NCBI RefSeq assembly: GCF_003001815.1
Contig: NZ_PVMZ01000003.1
Location: 558,001-622,000, forward strand
Length of the DNA: 64,000 nucleotides
Direction: 5' to 3'
From: Actinoplanes italicus
Lineage (GTDB): Bacteria > Actinomycetota > Actinomycetes > Mycobacteriales > Micromonosporaceae
Under the pieces are notes generated by a model. It was given only the letters and a program-made list of their open reading frames with translations, made no database searches and was not told the DNA's origin. Shown piece by piece: positions 18,480 to 29,211 of this stretch (within the stretch, counting starts at the first letter, position 1; each line of letters opens with the position of its first letter). The translations under genes and the position numbers were made by a program.

Positions 18480-21400
18480 GTGTCTGACTCGTTTGTGCAC
18501 CTGCATGTGCACACAGAGTATTCAATGCTCGACGGGGCGGCCCGGATCAAGGAACTTCTCGCGGAGGCGAAGCGGCTCGGCATGCCGGCCGCGGCGATCA
18601 CCGACCACGGCAACATGCACGGCGCCTACGACTTCTACACGCAGGCAAAAGCCGCCGGTGTGACCCCGGTCATCGGCGTCGAGGCCTATGTCGCGCCGGA
18701 GTCCCGGCTGGACAAGAAGCGCATCAAGTGGGGTCGGCCGGAGCAGAAATCGGACGACGTCTCCGGTAACGGTGCGTATACGCACATGACCATGTGGGCG
18801 CGCAACGCGGTCGGTCTGAAGAACCTCTTCCGGCTCAACTCACGCGGCTCCATGGAGGGCCAGCTCGGTAAGTACCCGCGCATGGACTTCGACATCATCG
18901 CGGAGCACGCCGAGGGCATCATGGGCACCACCGGCTGCCCGTCCGGCATCGTGCAGACCCGGCTGCGGCTGGGTCACTTCGACGAGGCGCTGAAGTCCGC
19001 CGCGAAGTACCAGGAGGCGCTCGGCAAGGAGCACTACTTCCTGGAGATCATGGATCACGGCCTGTCGATCGAGCGGCGGGTCCGCGACGGCCTGCTGGAG
19101 ATCGGCAAGAAGCTCAACATCCCGCCGCTGGTCACCAACGACTCGCACTACGTGCACGAGGAGCAGTCTGCGGCGCACGACGTGCTCCTGTGCGTGCAGA
19201 CCGGCAGCAACGTGGCCGACCCCAACCGGTTCCGCTTCGACGGTTCCGGCTACTTCGTGAAGTCGGCCGATCAGATGCGCGCCGTCGACTCCTCAGAGGC
19301 CTGGCAGGAGGGTTGCCGCAACACCCTGCTGGTGGCCGAGAAGGTGGACACCGAGGGGATGTTCACCTTCAAGAACCTGATGCCGCGGTTCCCGATCCCG
19401 GACGGCTTCACCGAGGAGGAGTACTTCCGGCACATGGCCTTCGAGGGGTTGCGCAAGCGCTTCCCGGACGGCATCCCGGAGTCCCACGTCAAGCAGGCCG
19501 ACTACGAGCTGGGCGTCATCATCTCGATGGGCTTCCCGGCGTACTTCCTCGTGGTCGCCGACTTCATCCAGTGGGCCAAGGACAACGGCATCGCGGTGGG
19601 ACCGGGCCGTGGCTCGGCGGCGGGTTCGCTGATCGCGTACGCCATGGGCATCACCGACCTCGACCCCCTCCCGCACGGCCTGATCTTCGAGCGGTTCCTG
19701 AACCCCGAGCGTGTCTCGATGCCCGATGTCGACATCGACTTCGACGACCGGCGGCGGGCCGAGGTGATCCGCTACGTGACCGAGAAATGGGGCGAGGACA
19801 AGGTCGCCCAGATCGCCACGTTCGGCACGATCAAGGCCAAGGCCGCCATCAAGGACTCGGCCCGGGTGCTGGGTTACCCGTTCGCGGTCGGCGACAAGAT
19901 CACCAAGGCGATGCCGCCGGACGTCATGGGCAAGGGCATCACCCTCGGCGGCATCTTCAACAAGGAGGACAAGCGGTACAACGAGGCCGGCGAGGTCCGC
20001 GGGCTCTACGAGACCGACCCCGACGTCAAGAAGGTCATCGACACCGCGCGCGGCATCGAGGGCCTGATCCGGCAGACCGGTGTGCACGCCGCCGGCGTCA
20101 TCATGTCCGCCGAGCCGATCATCGACCACATCCCGCTCATGCGCCGGGCCAGCGACGGCGTGATCATCACGCAGTTCGACTATCCGACGTGCGAGACGCT
20201 CGGCCTGCTGAAGATGGACTTCCTCGGCCTGCGCAACCTGACCATCCTCGACGACGCCAACCGGAACGTCGAGCTCAACCACGGTCAGAAGCTCGACCTG
20301 CTGAAACTCCCGCTGGACGACCCGAAGGCGTACGAGTTGCTGGCCCGCGGCGACACGCTGGGCGTGTTCCAGCTCGACGGCGGGCCGATGCGTTCGCTGC
20401 TGCGCCTGATGAAGCCGGACAACTTCGAGGACATCTCCGCCGTCCTGGCGCTGTACCGTCCCGGCCCGATGGGCGTCGACTCGCACACCAACTACGCGCT
20501 TCGTAAGAACAAGCTCCAGGAGATCACCCCGATCCATCCTGAGCTGGAGGAGCCGCTGCGCGAGATCCTCGAGCCCACGTACGGCCTGATCGTCTACCAG
20601 GAGCAGGTGCAGCGCGCCGCGCAGATCCTCGCCGGCTACAGCCTCGGCCAGGCCGACCTGCTCCGCCGCGCCATGGGTAAGAAGAAGAAGGAGATCCTCG
20701 ATAAGGAGTTCGTTCCGTTCCGGGACGGCTGCCGCGAGCACGGCTACTCCGACGAGGCCATCCAAGCGGTGTGGGACGTGCTGGTGCCGTTCGCCGGCTA
20801 CGCGTTCAACAAGGCGCACTCCGCCGCGTACGGCCTGGTCTCCTTCTGGACCGCCTACCTGAAGGCGCACTACCCGGCCGAGTACATGGCCGGTCTGCTG
20901 ACCAGCGTCGGCGACGACAAGGACAAGATGGCCATGTACCTGGCGGAGTGCCGCCGCATGGGCATCCAGGTGCTGCCACCGGACGTGAACCAGTCGGCCG
21001 GGCCGTTCACCCCTGTCGGCAAGGACATCCGGTTCGGTCTGGGCGCGGTCCGCAACGTCGGCGGCAACGTGGTCGAGGCGATCGTCCGCTGCCGCAAGGA
21101 GAAATCCGAGTACGCCGACTTCTACGACTTCCTGTCCAAGGTCGACGCGGTGGCCTGCAACAAGAGGACGATCGAGTCGCTGATCAAGGCGGGCGCGTTC
21201 GACTCGATGGGGCACAGCCGCAAGGGCCTGCTGGCCGTGCACGCCGAGGCCATCGACGCGTACGCGGACGTCAAGCGCAACGAGGCGGCCGGCCAGTTCG
21301 ACCTGTTCGGGGCGTTCGGCGACGACGCCGGCGGCGGCTCGGCCGGCGTCACCATGCCGCCGATCGCCACCGCCGAGTGGGACAAGCGCGACAAGCTGGC

Positions 21401-22013
21401 CTTCGAGCGGGAGATGCTCGGGCTCTACGTGTCCGATCACCCGCTCGCCGGCCTCGAGATGATGCTCGCGAACGCGGCCGACACCAGCATCGCGGCGCTC
21501 AACGAGGAGGGCTCGGTCCCGGACGGCCAGGTCGTCACACTCGCGGGCATCCTCACCGGCGTCCAGCGGCGGATCACCAAGCAGGGCAGGTCGTGGGCCT
21601 CGGCCACCCTGGAGGACCTGGCAGGCGGCGTGGAGGCGCTGTTCTTCCCCAACACGTACGAACTGGTCGGGCAGTACATCGCCGAGGACGCCATCGTGGT
21701 CGTCAAGGGCCGGATCGAGCGTCGTGACGGCGCCGCCCGGATCATGGCGATGGACATGTCCATGCCCGACATCACCCACAACCCGGACAGCAAGCCGGTC
21801 ACCCTGACGATGCCGATCACCCGGTGCACCCCGCCGCTGGTCGACGAGCTCAAGGAGATCCTGGTGAGCCACCCGGGCGACACCGAGGTGCACGTCCATC
21901 TGCAGAACGGCAGCCGGACCACGGTCATGCGGCTCGGCGGAGTCCGGGTCGCGGCGACACCGGCCCTGCGCGCCGACCTCAAGATGATCCTCGGCCCCTC
22001 CGCCGTCGCCTGA
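18480..22013 (+). CDS. dnaE: DNA polymerase III alpha subunit
   Basis: DnaE (1177 residues) is the replicative polymerase. The N-terminal PHP domain starts [19 protein letters not shown]; the polymerase active site includes [19 protein letters not shown] and [12 protein letters not shown] with the catalytic aspartates, and [13 protein letters not shown] helix-hairpin-helix region and a C-terminal OB-fold ([19 protein letters not shown]) follow. Length matches the DnaE1 class. GTG start at 18480 follows GAGGGGG. Confidence 0.97.
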   Translation: MSDSFVHLHVHTEYSMLDGAARIKELLAEAKRLGMPAAAITDHGNMHGAYDFYTQAKAAGVTPVIGVEAYVAPESRLDKKRIKWGRPEQKSDDVSGNGAYTHMTMWARNAVGLKNLFRLNSRGSMEGQLGKYPRMDFDIIAEHAEGIMGTTGCPSGIVQTRLRLGHFDEALKSAAKYQEALGKEHYFLEIMDHGLSIERRVRDGLLEIGKKLNIPPLVTNDSHYVHEEQSAAHDVLLCVQTGSNVADPNRFRFDGSGYFVKSADQMRAVDSSEAWQEGCRNTLLVAEKVDTEGMFTFKNLMPRFPIPDGFTEEEYFRHMAFEGLRKRFPDGIPESHVKQADYELGVIISMGFPAYFLVVADFIQWAKDNGIAVGPGRGSAAGSLIAYAMGITDLDPLPHGLIFERFLNPERVSMPDVDIDFDDRRRAEVIRYVTEKWGEDKVAQIATFGTIKAKAAIKDSARVLGYPFAVGDKITKAMPPDVMGKGITLGGIFNKEDKRYNEAGEVRGLYETDPDVKKVIDTARGIEGLIRQTGVHAAGVIMSAEPIIDHIPLMRRASDGVIITQFDYPTCETLGLLKMDFLGLRNLTILDDANRNVELNHGQKLDLLKLPLDDPKAYELLARGDTLGVFQLDGGPMRSLLRLMKPDNFEDISAVLALYRPGPMGVDSHTNYALRKNKLQEITPIHPELEEPLREILEPTYGLIVYQEQVQRAAQILAGYSLGQADLLRRAMGKKKKEILDKEFVPFRDGCREHGYSDEAIQAVWDVLVPFAGYAFNKAHSAAYGLVSFWTAYLKAHYPAEYMAGLLTSVGDDKDKMAMYLAECRRMGIQVLPPDVNQSAGPFTPVGKDIRFGLGAVRNVGGNVVEAIVRCRKEKSEYADFYDFLSKVDAVACNKRTIESLIKAGAFDSMGHSRKGLLAVHAEAIDAYADVKRNEAAGQFDLFGAFGDDAGGGSAGVTMPPIATAEWDKRDKLAFEREMLGLYVSDHPLAGLEMMLANAADTSIAALNEEGSVPDGQVVTLAGILTGVQRRITKQGRSWASATLEDLAGGVEALFFPNTYELVGQYIAEDAIVVVKGRIERRDGAARIMAMDMSMPDITHNPDSKPVTLTMPITRCTPPLVDELKEILVSHPGDTEVHVHLQNGSRTTVMRLGGVRVAATPALRADLKMILGPSAVA

Positions 22014-22042
22014 CGTCCCGGCCGATCTGGAAGGATCAAAGG

Positions 22043-23053
22043 GTGGCGTACCCGACTGAGCAGCCGGCCGGCCCGTCCCAGCCTCCGGAGGGACCCGAAC
22101 CGGGTGTGCCCGTCGCGCCGGGCCCGCTCGGCTCGGTCACCGACTGGCGGCAGTGGCTCCGGATGGAGGGCCCGCCCCGCCCGTGGCGGCGCTCGCTCGC
22201 CGCCGGGGCCGGTGCCGCCGTGGCGATCATCGTGCTAGGCGTGCTCCTCGGCCTGCTCTGGGCGTGGCTCGCGCCGGCCGTGCCAGTGATCAACGGGGGC
22301 GACGCCGGGGTGCTGGTCACCGACCCCTCGCCCGAGCAGTACATCGCCGCCGACGGCTGGTTCACCCTGCTCGGCCTCGGGTTCGGCCTGATCGTGACGG
22401 TCGGTTCATGGCTCGTGCTGCGCCGCGACCGCGGGCCGTACCTGCTGTTCGGCGTCGTGGGCGGCGCCTTCGTGGCCGGTCGCTGGGTCGCCCCGGCGGT
22501 CGGCGAGTGGCTCGGGCGCGACGCCTACGACCACTGGCGGGAGACCGCGGCGCAGGGCGCGACCTATCTGGCGCCGCCGGAGCTGCAGTCGCTCGGGCCG
22601 AAACTGGTGCCGGCGTTCATCGCGGCGATCGTGCTGACCCTGCTCGCCGGCTGGTCCAACGACCCGGACCTCGACCATCCGGGCGCGCATCCGGGTTATG
22701 GGGCCAACTACGGATACCCGCCGTACACCACGGACCCGGCCGTGCCTTACCCACCCGCCGACTACGCGCCACCCGCCGGCGCCGACCGGTACGCACCACC
22801 TGCAGGCACTGGCCCGTACGTGCCGCCTGCCGGTGCCGGGCCGTACGTGCCGCCTGCCGGTGCCGATTCGTATGTGTCGCCTGCCGGTGCTCGCCCGTCC
22901 TCGCCGCCTGTCGGTGCCGATTCGTACGAGCCGCCTGCTGGTGCCGAACCCCGTACCCCGCCTGCCGGAGCGGGGGAGGGCGGAGCGGTGCTCGAGACGC
23001 CGCCGCGGGAGGGGCCGGCCGGTCAAGGAACCCGGCTCGGCGGGGACGCGTAG
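22043..23053 (+). CDS. DUF2567-like membrane protein with C-terminal nonapeptide repeats
   Basis: The 336-residue protein has four hydrophobic segments (about residues 55-80, 115-135, 140-160 and 195-215); the combination LLWAWLAPAVPVI ... EQYIAADGWFTLLGLGFG resembles the DUF2567 family of actinobacterial membrane proteins, from memory. From about residue 230 the tail is Pro/Tyr/Ala-rich, ending in six or seven nine-residue repeats of the type YVPPAGAGP encoded by 27-base DNA repeats. The GTG at 22043 follows AAGGA. Function unknown. Confidence 0.65.
   Translation: MAYPTEQPAGPSQPPEGPEPGVPVAPGPLGSVTDWRQWLRMEGPPRPWRRSLAAGAGAAVAIIVLGVLLGLLWAWLAPAVPVINGGDAGVLVTDPSPEQYIAADGWFTLLGLGFGLIVTVGSWLVLRRDRGPYLLFGVVGGAFVAGRWVAPAVGEWLGRDAYDHWRETAAQGATYLAPPELQSLGPKLVPAFIAAIVLTLLAGWSNDPDLDHPGAHPGYGANYGYPPYTTDPAVPYPPADYAPPAGADRYAPPAGTGPYVPPAGAGPYVPPAGADSYVSPAGARPSSPPVGADSYEPPAGAEPRTPPAGAGEGGAVLETPPREGPAGQGTRLGGDA
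22777..22975 (+). repeat. 27-bp coding tandem repeat in the DUF2567-like gene
   Basis: Roughly seven imperfect copies of a 27-base unit encode YxPPAGAxP. Copies differ mostly by single bases; the units keep the reading frame, so copy number can change without breaking the gene. Confidence 0.6.
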
Positions 23054-23151
23054 CCCGGGAGTGACAACCCAGCCCCGACGGTCGCGCTGGGGCTGCGTTC
23101 ACACGCCATTTCAAGCACCAGAGGAACGTCCGCAGGCTCCCCTCCCGCTCG

Positions 23152-23192
23152 CGTGGTGATCGGCGGTGCACATATGGGCGCAGGTCACCACG
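23152..23192 (-). repeat. 41-bp palindrome-ended repeat, copy 1
   Basis: Read on the minus strand this 41-base element begins CGTGGTGACCTGCGCCCA and ends GATCACCACG. It has the same length, the same CGTGGTGA/TCACCACG ends and the same left core as the two copies at 34469-34570. Its right end merges into the 59-bp array. Confidence 0.65.
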
Positions 23193-23371
23193 TTGCCGAG
23201 CCGGGCGGCGTGTGTGGTGGTCTGTGGTGTGGGTGGGCGCAGGTCACCACGTTGCCGAGCTGGGCGGCGTGTGTGGTGGTCTGTGGTGTGGGTGGGCGCA
23301 GGTCACCACGTTGCCGAGCCGGGCGGCGTGTGTGGTGGTTCGTGGCGCGTATGTGGGCGTAGGTCACCACG
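23176..23371 (+). repeat. 59-bp tandem repeat array
   Basis: Units start at 23176, 23235 and 23294 with periods of 59, 59 and 61 bases, and a partial fourth at 23355. Units 1 and 2 differ by one base; unit 3 diverges at its end. Each unit begins GGGCGCAGGTCACCACG, the complement of the left core of the 41-bp element. Confidence 0.85.
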
Positions 23372-23410
23372 CGGCGAAGGCGGTGAGAAGGCAGCCGACG
23401 CGAGGAGGCG

Positions 23411-23482
23411 GCCCGACGCGGGAAGGTAGCCCGACGCGGGAAAGTGGCCCGACGCGGGGAGGCAGCCCGCCGTGGCGAAGGT
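23411..23482 (+). repeat. 18-bp tandem repeat
   Basis: Four copies at 23411, 23429, 23447 and 23465, each beginning GCCCGACGCGGG; the last is degenerate. No function visible. Confidence 0.7.
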
Positions 23483-23544
23483 TCCCCGCGTCGGGGAAGG
23501 CGGCCAGGACTGTGGAACGCGGCCGGGGAGGAAACGGCGCAGCG

Positions 23545-24252
23545 TCAGTTGGGGCTGGCCGGACGGGCCAGATCGGAGAGCGGGACCGGGACGGCACGGA
23601 CCCGGGCCAGCAACCCGGCCTCACGGTTGAGCAGCCGCAACTCGGCGCGGAGGCGGGCCGCCGTGTCCGGCATGGCCAGCAGCATCTGGCGTTCCTCGAC
23701 GGTGAGCTGGGCGGTCGCCGCGATCAGGTGGGACAGGACGGTGGGATCGTCGGGCACCTGCTCGAGGACCTCGCTGTTGGGACGCAGCAGTTCGAGGTAG
23801 GCGCGGAAGGCCGTCAGCACCCGCGGGGCCAGCAGCTGCGACGCCGCGCTCGGTTCCTCGTCGTCGGGCAGCCAGCGGACCTCGGCCGTGAGGTACGGCT
23901 CGGCGCCCTGCTCGACGCTGACCACCGAGAACCGGCGGCGGCCGACGGTCATGATGTCGAAGCGGCCGTCGGGCAGCTCGGTGACATGCCTCAGCTCGGC
24001 CGTGCAGCCCACCTCGTAGAGGTCGGCCGCACCGACCGGGGGCGTGGGGGCGGCGCCGTCCTCACCGGGCTCGGGCGCGACCTCACTGCCATGCCTGAAG
24101 GTGACCACGCCGAACTCGTGCGGTGTCCCCTCCGACTTGGCCACCAGCTCACGCACGAGGGTGCGATAACGCTCCTCGAAGATGTGCAGGGGCAGCACGA
24201 GACCGGGGAAGAGCACCGTGCTCAGCGGGAAGACCGGCAGCCGATCGCTCAC
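23545..24252 (-). CDS. LON peptidase substrate-binding-domain protein
   Basis: A 235-residue protein whose whole length resembles the N-terminal substrate-recognition domain of Lon (LPVFPLSTVLFPGLVLPLHIFEERYRTLV at residues 5-33; then GCTAELRHVTELPDGRFDIMTVGRRRF). No AAA or protease domain follows, so it is a stand-alone member, common in actinobacteria, of unknown role. GTG start at 24252; no Shine-Dalgarno but a TAGGCT hexamer six bases upstream suggests a leaderless transcript. It is divergent from hisD. Confidence 0.85.
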   Translation of the reverse strand: MSDRLPVFPLSTVLFPGLVLPLHIFEERYRTLVRELVAKSEGTPHEFGVVTFRHGSEVAPEPGEDGAAPTPPVGAADLYEVGCTAELRHVTELPDGRFDIMTVGRRRFSVVSVEQGAEPYLTAEVRWLPDDEEPSAASQLLAPRVLTAFRAYLELLRPNSEVLEQVPDDPTVLSHLIAATAQLTVEERQMLLAMPDTAARLRAELRLLNREAGLLARVRAVPVPLSDLARPASPN

Positions 24253-24258
24253 GCTCTC

Positions 24259-24264
24259 AGCCTA
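24259..24264 (-). promoter_or_regulatory. leaderless -10 hexamer for the Lon-domain gene
   Basis: TAGGCT on the minus strand, six bases before the GTG start, with no ribosome site between. Confidence 0.5.
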
Positions 24265-24347
24265 GTCGGCCCACGACCATGGTCAACCCGCCGCATCCCA
24301 ACGCCTGGGCCGGCCACTCACCTCCGAAACCCGGTTGGGCGGCCGCA

Positions 24348-24353
24348 TAGACT
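24348..24353 (+). promoter_or_regulatory. leaderless -10 hexamer for hisD
   Basis: TAGACT followed by six bases and the GTG of hisD. No Shine-Dalgarno lies in between, so transcription probably starts at the start codon. No clear -35 is visible. Confidence 0.5.
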
Positions 24354-24359
24354 GGTCGG

Positions 24360-25712
24360 GTGCTGAATCGGATCGACCTGCGCGGCTCCCACCGGGACCC
24401 TCGCGGACTGCTGCCCCGTGCCCAGCTCGACGTCTCCGTGGCCGTCGAGAGTATTCGCCCGGTCGTCGAGGCGGTCCATGAGCATGGCTTCAGCGCGATC
24501 CGGGAGGCGACCGAGAAGTTCGACGGCGTCACCCTGGAGCGCCTGCGCGTGCCTGCCGAGGCCATCGCCGCGGCCGAGTCGGCGCTCGAGGACGACGTGC
24601 GCGCCGCGCTGCTCGAGGTGATCAAGCGGGCCCGCAAGGTGCACGCGGACCAGCGCCGCACCGACGTGACCACCCAGGTGGTCGACGGCGGCACGGTCAC
24701 CGAGCGCTGGGTTCCGGTTCGCCGGGTCGGCCTCTACGTGCCGGGCGGTCTGGCGGTCTACCCGTCGACCGTGGTGATGAACGTGGTGCCCGCCCAGGAG
24801 GCCGGCGTCGAGGGCCTAGTGGTGGCGTCGCCGCCGCAGGCGTCCAACGACGGCCTGCCCGACTCGCGGGTGCTCGCCGCGTGCGCCCTGCTCGGGGTCA
24901 CCGAGGTCTACGCCGTCGGTGGCGCGCAGGCGATCGCGATGCTGGGCTACGGATCCGACGGGGCGGACGAGGGCGATCGGTGTGAGCCGGTCGACGTGAT
25001 CACGGGACCCGGCAACATCTGGGTGACCGCGGCCAAGCGGCTCCTGCAGGGCCGTGTCGGGATCGACGCCGAGGCCGGGCCGACCGAGATCGCCATCCTG
25101 GCCGACGACACGGCCGACCCGCGGCACGTCGCGGCCGACCTGATCAGCCAGGCCGAGCACGACCCGCTGGCCGCGAGCGTGCTGGTCACGCCGTCGGCCG
25201 AGCTCGCCGACGCGGTCGAGGCGGAGCTGGAGAAGCAGGTCCGGACCACCAAACACACCGAGCGGGTACGCACGTCGCTGACCGGCGAGCAGTCCGGTGT
25301 GGTCCTGGTCGACGACCTGGAGCAGGGCCTCCGCGTGGTCGACGAGTATGCGGCCGAGCACCTGGAGATCCAGACCCGCGACGCGCGCGAGTGGGCCATG
25401 CGGGTCCGCAACGCGGGCGCGATCTTCGTGGGCGCGTGGGCGCCGGTGTCGCTGGGTGACTACGCGGCCGGGTCCAACCACGTGCTGCCGACCGCCGGGT
25501 GCGCCCGGCACTCGTCCGGGTTGTCGGTGCAGTCGTTCCTGCGCGGCATCCACGTCGTGGAGTACACCGAGGACGCGCTGCGCGACGTCGCGGGCCACGT
25601 GGTGGCGCTGGCGAACGCCGAGGACCTGCCCGCGCACGGTGACGCAGTTCAGGTTCGCTTTCAGTCCGATTTTCGGGCGGCGGGCGGGGCGGTTGGACGG
25701 GGACTCCAATGA
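24360..25712 (+). CDS. hisD: histidinol dehydrogenase
   Basis: HisD (450 residues) performs the last two NAD-dependent oxidations from histidinol to histidine, using zinc. Visible signatures: [61 protein letters not shown] and [17 protein letters not shown], containing the histidines of the active site. It heads the his operon; the TGA overlaps the hisC ATG. Confidence 0.97.
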   Translation: MLNRIDLRGSHRDPRGLLPRAQLDVSVAVESIRPVVEAVHEHGFSAIREATEKFDGVTLERLRVPAEAIAAAESALEDDVRAALLEVIKRARKVHADQRRTDVTTQVVDGGTVTERWVPVRRVGLYVPGGLAVYPSTVVMNVVPAQEAGVEGLVVASPPQASNDGLPDSRVLAACALLGVTEVYAVGGAQAIAMLGYGSDGADEGDRCEPVDVITGPGNIWVTAAKRLLQGRVGIDAEAGPTEIAILADDTADPRHVAADLISQAEHDPLAASVLVTPSAELADAVEAELEKQVRTTKHTERVRTSLTGEQSGVVLVDDLEQGLRVVDEYAAEHLEIQTRDAREWAMRVRNAGAIFVGAWAPVSLGDYAAGSNHVLPTAGCARHSSGLSVQSFLRGIHVVEYTEDALRDVAGHVVALANAEDLPAHGDAVQVRFQSDFRAAGGAVGRGLQ

Positions 25713-26785
25713 CGACGATCGACGATCTGCCCATCCGGGACGATCTGCGGGGCCAGACGCCGTACGGCGCTCCGCAGCTCGACGTCGCGGTCCGGCTGAA
25801 CACCAACGAGCACGCCTTCGCGGTCCCGCAGCCGGTGATCGAGGAGATGCGCAAGCGGCTCGACGCCGAGCTGGCCGACCTCAACCGCTACCCCGATCGG
25901 GACGCGGTCGGCCTGCGGACCGATCTGGCCTCCTACCTCGGTCACGGCCTGGGCTTCGAGAGCGTGTGGGCGGCCAACGGGTCCAACGAGGTGCAGCAGC
26001 AACTGCTCCAGGCGTTCGGCGGCCCGGGGCGGACGGCGCTCGGCTTCGGACCGTCCTACTCGATGCACCCGCTGCTCGCGGCCGGCACCGGTACCCGCTG
26101 GATCGGCGCGCTGCGTGACCCCGACTTCGGGCTGCGGGCCGACGCGGCGGTCGCCGAGATCCACCGGCACGATCCCGACCTGGTCTTCCTCTGCTCGCCG
26201 AACAACCCGACCGGCACCGCTCTCGACCCGGCGGTGATCGACGCGGTCCTCGGTGCGGCGCGGGGCATGGTGCTGGTCGACGAGGCCTATTTCGAGTACG
26301 CCCGGACGGGCACCCGCAGCGCGATCGAGCTGCTGCCCGGCCACCCACGCCTGGTGGTGACCCGGACGATGAGCAAGGCGTTCGGTTTTGCCGGCGGCCG
26401 CCTCGGCTACTTCGCCGCCGATCCGGCCGTGGTCGACGCGGTGCAACTGGTCCGCCTGCCGTACCACCTGAGCGCGCTGACCCAGGCCGCCGCGCGGGCC
26501 GCCGTTTCGCAGAGCGCCGCGCTACTGGCCACGGTCGAGCAGATCAAGGTGCAGCGCGACCGGATCGTCGGCACCCTGCGCGGGCGGGGTGTCGCGGTGG
26601 CCGACAGCGACGCCAACTTCGTGCTGTTCCGCACCGGCGACGACCAGAAGGCCGCCTGGCAGGCGTTCCTCGACCGGGGCGTCCTCATCCGCGACGTCGG
26701 CCTGGCGGGCTGGCTGCGGGTCACCGCCGGCACCGAATCCGAGACCACCGCTTTCCTGAACGCCGCCGAGGAGATCTTGCTGTGA
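25709..26785 (+). CDS. hisC: histidinol-phosphate aminotransferase
   Basis: HisC (358 residues) is a PLP-dependent class I/II aminotransferase converting imidazole-acetol phosphate to histidinol phosphate. Visible: [26 protein letters not shown] and the PLP lysine Lys223 in [15 protein letters not shown], with the late arginine in [13 protein letters not shown] start overlaps the hisD stop; the stop overlaps hisB. Confidence 0.96.
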   Translation: MTTIDDLPIRDDLRGQTPYGAPQLDVAVRLNTNEHAFAVPQPVIEEMRKRLDAELADLNRYPDRDAVGLRTDLASYLGHGLGFESVWAANGSNEVQQQLLQAFGGPGRTALGFGPSYSMHPLLAAGTGTRWIGALRDPDFGLRADAAVAEIHRHDPDLVFLCSPNNPTGTALDPAVIDAVLGAARGMVLVDEAYFEYARTGTRSAIELLPGHPRLVVTRTMSKAFGFAGGRLGYFAADPAVVDAVQLVRLPYHLSALTQAAARAAVSQSAALLATVEQIKVQRDRIVGTLRGRGVAVADSDANFVLFRTGDDQKAAWQAFLDRGVLIRDVGLAGWLRVTAGTESETTAFLNAAEEILL

Positions 26786-27393
26786 GCCGTGTGGGCCGCA
26801 TTGACCGCGTCACCAACGAGACCAAGGTGCTCGTCGAGATCGATCTCGACGGCACCGGCAAGGGTGACCTGCACACCGGGGTCGGCTTCTACGACCACAT
26901 GCTCAACCAGCTCGCCAAGCACGGCGGGTTCGACCTCACCGTGCGGACCGAGGGCGATCTGGAGATCGACTCGCACCACACCATCGAGGACACCGCGATC
27001 GCGCTCGGCGAGGCGTTCGCGCAGGCCCTCGGGGACAAGAGGGGCATCCGGCGGTACGGCTCCGCGACGATCCCGATGGACGAGGTGCTGGTCCGCGCGG
27101 CCGTCGACCTGTCCGGCCGGGCGTACGTGGTGCACGACGAGCCGCTGCTCGTGCCGTACATCGGTCCCGTCTACGCGACCAGCATGACCCGGCACATCTT
27201 CGAGGCGTTCGGTCACGCCGCCAAGGTGACCCTGCACGTGGACGTGCTGCGGGCCAGCCGTCCCGGCGGGCACCCGGACGCGCACCACGTGGTGGAGGCC
27301 CAGTTCAAGGCGTTCTCCCGGGCGCTGCGCGAGGCCGTCGAGATCGACCCGCGCAATGCCGGTGCGCTGCCGTCCACCAAGGGGGTCCTGTGA
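26782..27393 (+). CDS. hisB: imidazoleglycerol-phosphate dehydratase
   Basis: HisB (203 residues, single-function form) dehydrates IGP. Both metal-binding histidine motifs are present: [16 protein letters not shown] and [15 protein letters not shown], plus [21 protein letters not shown] start overlapping hisC; stop overlaps the next small gene. Confidence 0.96.
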   Translation: MSRVGRIDRVTNETKVLVEIDLDGTGKGDLHTGVGFYDHMLNQLAKHGGFDLTVRTEGDLEIDSHHTIEDTAIALGEAFAQALGDKRGIRRYGSATIPMDEVLVRAAVDLSGRAYVVHDEPLLVPYIGPVYATSMTRHIFEAFGHAAKVTLHVDVLRASRPGGHPDAHHVVEAQFKAFSRALREAVEIDPRNAGALPSTKGVL

Positions 27394-27548
27394 TCTCCCT
27401 GGCGTTGTTCGCGCTGGCCGGCATCCTGCTCGGCGGCGTGATCCAGCTGGTCAAGTCGGACGCGACGAAGTTCAGCGTCGGCATCACGGCGGTGCTCGCG
27501 GTGCTGGCGGCGGCAGGCGGGTTCGCCTGGTGGCCGGGGGAGGCCTGA
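27390..27548 (+). CDS. small two-helix membrane protein in the his operon
   Basis: A 52-residue protein starting GTG, overlapping the hisB stop (GTGA) and the hisH start (TGATG). It has two hydrophobic stretches ([19 protein letters not shown] and VGITAVLAVLAAAGGFAWW) around a short charged SDATKF loop. Tight coupling at both ends is strong evidence of translation. I recall small membrane proteins at this place in other actinomycetes; no function known. Confidence 0.75.
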   Translation: MISLALFALAGILLGGVIQLVKSDATKFSVGITAVLAVLAAAGGFAWWPGEA

Positions 27549-28159
27549 TGAACGTCGTCATCCTCGACTACGGCTCGGGCAACCTGCGGTCGGCGGAGCG
27601 GGCGGTGGCCAGGACCGGTGCGGACGTGACCGTCACCAGCGACCTCGCGGCTGCCGCCGAGGCGGACGGCCTGGTGGTGCCGGGTGTCGGGGCGTACGCG
27701 GCGTGCATGGCCGGGATCGAGGCGCTGAACGCCGGTCCGGTCATCGCCGAGCGTGTGGCGGCCGGGCGGCCGGTCATCGGGATCTGTGTCGGGATGCAGA
27801 TCCTCTTCGAGTCGGGCGTGGAGCACGGGGTGGAGACCAAGGGGCTCGGCCTGCTGCCGGGTTCGGTCACGAAACTCTCCGCCGAGCGGATCCCGCACAT
27901 GGGCTGGAACACCGTCGAGGTGCCGTCCGGGTCCCGGCTGCTGGGTGGACTCACTCCGGACACCCGGTTCTACTTCGTCCACTCGTACGCCGCCCAAGAT
28001 CTTGATCTTCTGAAGAACGCCCTGGTGACCACCGCGAACCATGACCTGCCGTTCGCGGCCGTGGTCGAGGCGGGTCCGCTCAGCGCCGCGCAGTTCCACC
28101 CGGAGAAGTCGGCGGACGCGGGGTTCGCCCTGCTCAGCAACTGGGTCGCGACGCTTTGA
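27548..28159 (+). CDS. hisH: imidazole glycerol phosphate synthase, glutaminase subunit
   Basis: HisH (203 residues) is the glutamine amidotransferase that feeds ammonia to HisF. The class I triad is visible: the nucleophile cysteine in GICVGMQILFE, and histidine/glutamate in AAQFHPEKSADAG. It begins VVILDYGSGNLRS. ATG start at 27548 inside TGATG. Its partner hisF lies 3 kb downstream, beyond hisA and an inserted regulator-transporter pair. Confidence 0.96.
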   Translation: MNVVILDYGSGNLRSAERAVARTGADVTVTSDLAAAAEADGLVVPGVGAYAACMAGIEALNAGPVIAERVAAGRPVIGICVGMQILFESGVEHGVETKGLGLLPGSVTKLSAERIPHMGWNTVEVPSGSRLLGGLTPDTRFYFVHSYAAQDLDLLKNALVTTANHDLPFAAVVEAGPLSAAQFHPEKSADAGFALLSNWVATL

Positions 28160-28473
28160 GCAAGGAACGCGCGAAACGCCGGGCCGAGCGGCTCGCCGTT
28201 CTGGAACAGGAGAAGGCCGTGCGGGCCCGGCGGGTCGCCCGCCGGGAGCGCCGGGAGTCCCTCCTGCGCCGCCTGAAGCCGCGTTTCGGGCGGGACGGCC
28301 GTCTCTATCACCGCACCCGGCGCCAGCGGATCGGCATTGTCGTCGTCACGCTGCTGGCCGTCGTCGCGGTCTGGACGCTCATCCCGGACCTGCCACTGCG
28401 CATCATCCTCACCGCCATGCTCGTTCTCGCCGTGCCGGCCCTCGTCGTCGTGGTGCTCGGCCGCCGCGCCTAG
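28156..28473 (+). CDS. small basic membrane protein in the his operon
   Basis: A 105-residue protein with an N-terminal half rich in Arg/Lys/Glu (probably a helical cytoplasmic segment) and two C-terminal hydrophobic helices (residues about 60-76 and 81-99). The TTG start overlaps the hisH stop (TTGA). No family recognised. Operon position suggests co-expression with his genes, not necessarily a role in the pathway. Confidence 0.75.
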   Translation: MSKERAKRRAERLAVLEQEKAVRARRVARRERRESLLRRLKPRFGRDGRLYHRTRRQRIGIVVVTLLAVVAVWTLIPDLPLRIILTAMLVLAVPALVVVVLGRRA

Positions 28474-28491
28474 CTTCGATTCAGGAGAAAC

Positions 28492-29211
28492 ATGACCCTG
28501 CAACTGCTGCCCGCCGTCGACGTCGCCGACGGCCAGGCCGTCCGCCTGGTTCAGGGCGCCGCCGGTTCCGAGACCGCGTACGGCGACCCGCTCGAGGCCG
28601 CTCTGGCCTGGCAGAACGACGGCGCCGAGTGGATCCACCTGGTCGACCTGGACGCCGCGTTCGGCCGCGGATCGAACGCGGAGCTGCTCGCCGACGTGGT
28701 CCGGCGCCTCGACGTGAAGGTGGAGCTGTCCGGTGGCATCCGTGACGACGAGTCGCTGACCCGGGCGCTGTCGACCGGCGCCCAGCGGGTCAACATCGGC
28801 ACCGCCGCCCTGGAGGACCCGGAGTGGTGCGACCGGATCTGCGGTGAGTACGGCGACCGCGTCGCGATCGGCCTGGACGTGCGCGGCCGCACCCTGTCCG
28901 CGCGGGGCTGGACCCGTGACGGCGGCGACCTGTACGAGGTGCTGGCCCGGCTCGACAAGGCGGGCGCCTCCCGTTATGTCGTCACCGACATCACCAAGGA
29001 CGGCACCATGCGCGGCCCGAACCTGGACCTGCTGCGTGAGGTGTGCGCCGCCACCGACAAGCCGATCATCGCGAGCGGTGGCGTCTCCACGCTCGACGAC
29101 CTGCGCGCCCTGGCGACACTGGAGCCGGTCGGGGTCGAGGGCGTGATCGCGGGCAAGGCGCTCTATGCGGGCGCGTTCACCGTACGAGAAGCTCTTGCCG
29201 TTCTCGGTTGA
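28492..29211 (+). CDS. priA: phosphoribosyl isomerase A (HisA, probably dual HisA/TrpF)
   Basis: This 239-residue TIM barrel starts [20 protein letters not shown] with the catalytic aspartate, has [11 protein letters not shown], and the second-half [20 protein letters not shown] and [15 protein letters not shown]. In actinobacteria lacking trpF this enzyme, PriA, isomerises both ProFAR and PRA. No trpF is seen beside trpE, trpC, trpB and trpA in this window, consistent with that. AGGAG precedes the ATG. Its last 35 bases overlap the convergent lysR gene. Confidence 0.93.
   Translation: MTLQLLPAVDVADGQAVRLVQGAAGSETAYGDPLEAALAWQNDGAEWIHLVDLDAAFGRGSNAELLADVVRRLDVKVELSGGIRDDESLTRALSTGAQRVNIGTAALEDPEWCDRICGEYGDRVAIGLDVRGRTLSARGWTRDGGDLYEVLARLDKAGASRYVVTDITKDGTMRGPNLDLLREVCAATDKPIIASGGVSTLDDLRALATLEPVGVEGVIAGKALYAGAFTVREALAVLG

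Larger units (their letters stand above)
23054..23544. other. repeat-rich convergent intergenic region
   Basis: This 491-base gap lies between two convergent genes. It contains a 41-bp palindromic element, a 59-bp tandem array and an 18-bp tandem array, described separately. Open frames that cross it on the plus strand are Arg/Gly/Pro-rich and run antisense through the next gene, so I take the region as non-coding. Confidence 0.6.

Noticed and set aside
23176..23371. CRISPR array
   Set aside because: The repeats are head-to-tail 59-bp units without unique spacers, and no cas gene is nearby.
23212..24366. 384-residue plus-strand frame through the repeat region
   Set aside because: It is antisense to the Lon-domain gene, with an Arg/Gly-rich composition and no recognisable domain.
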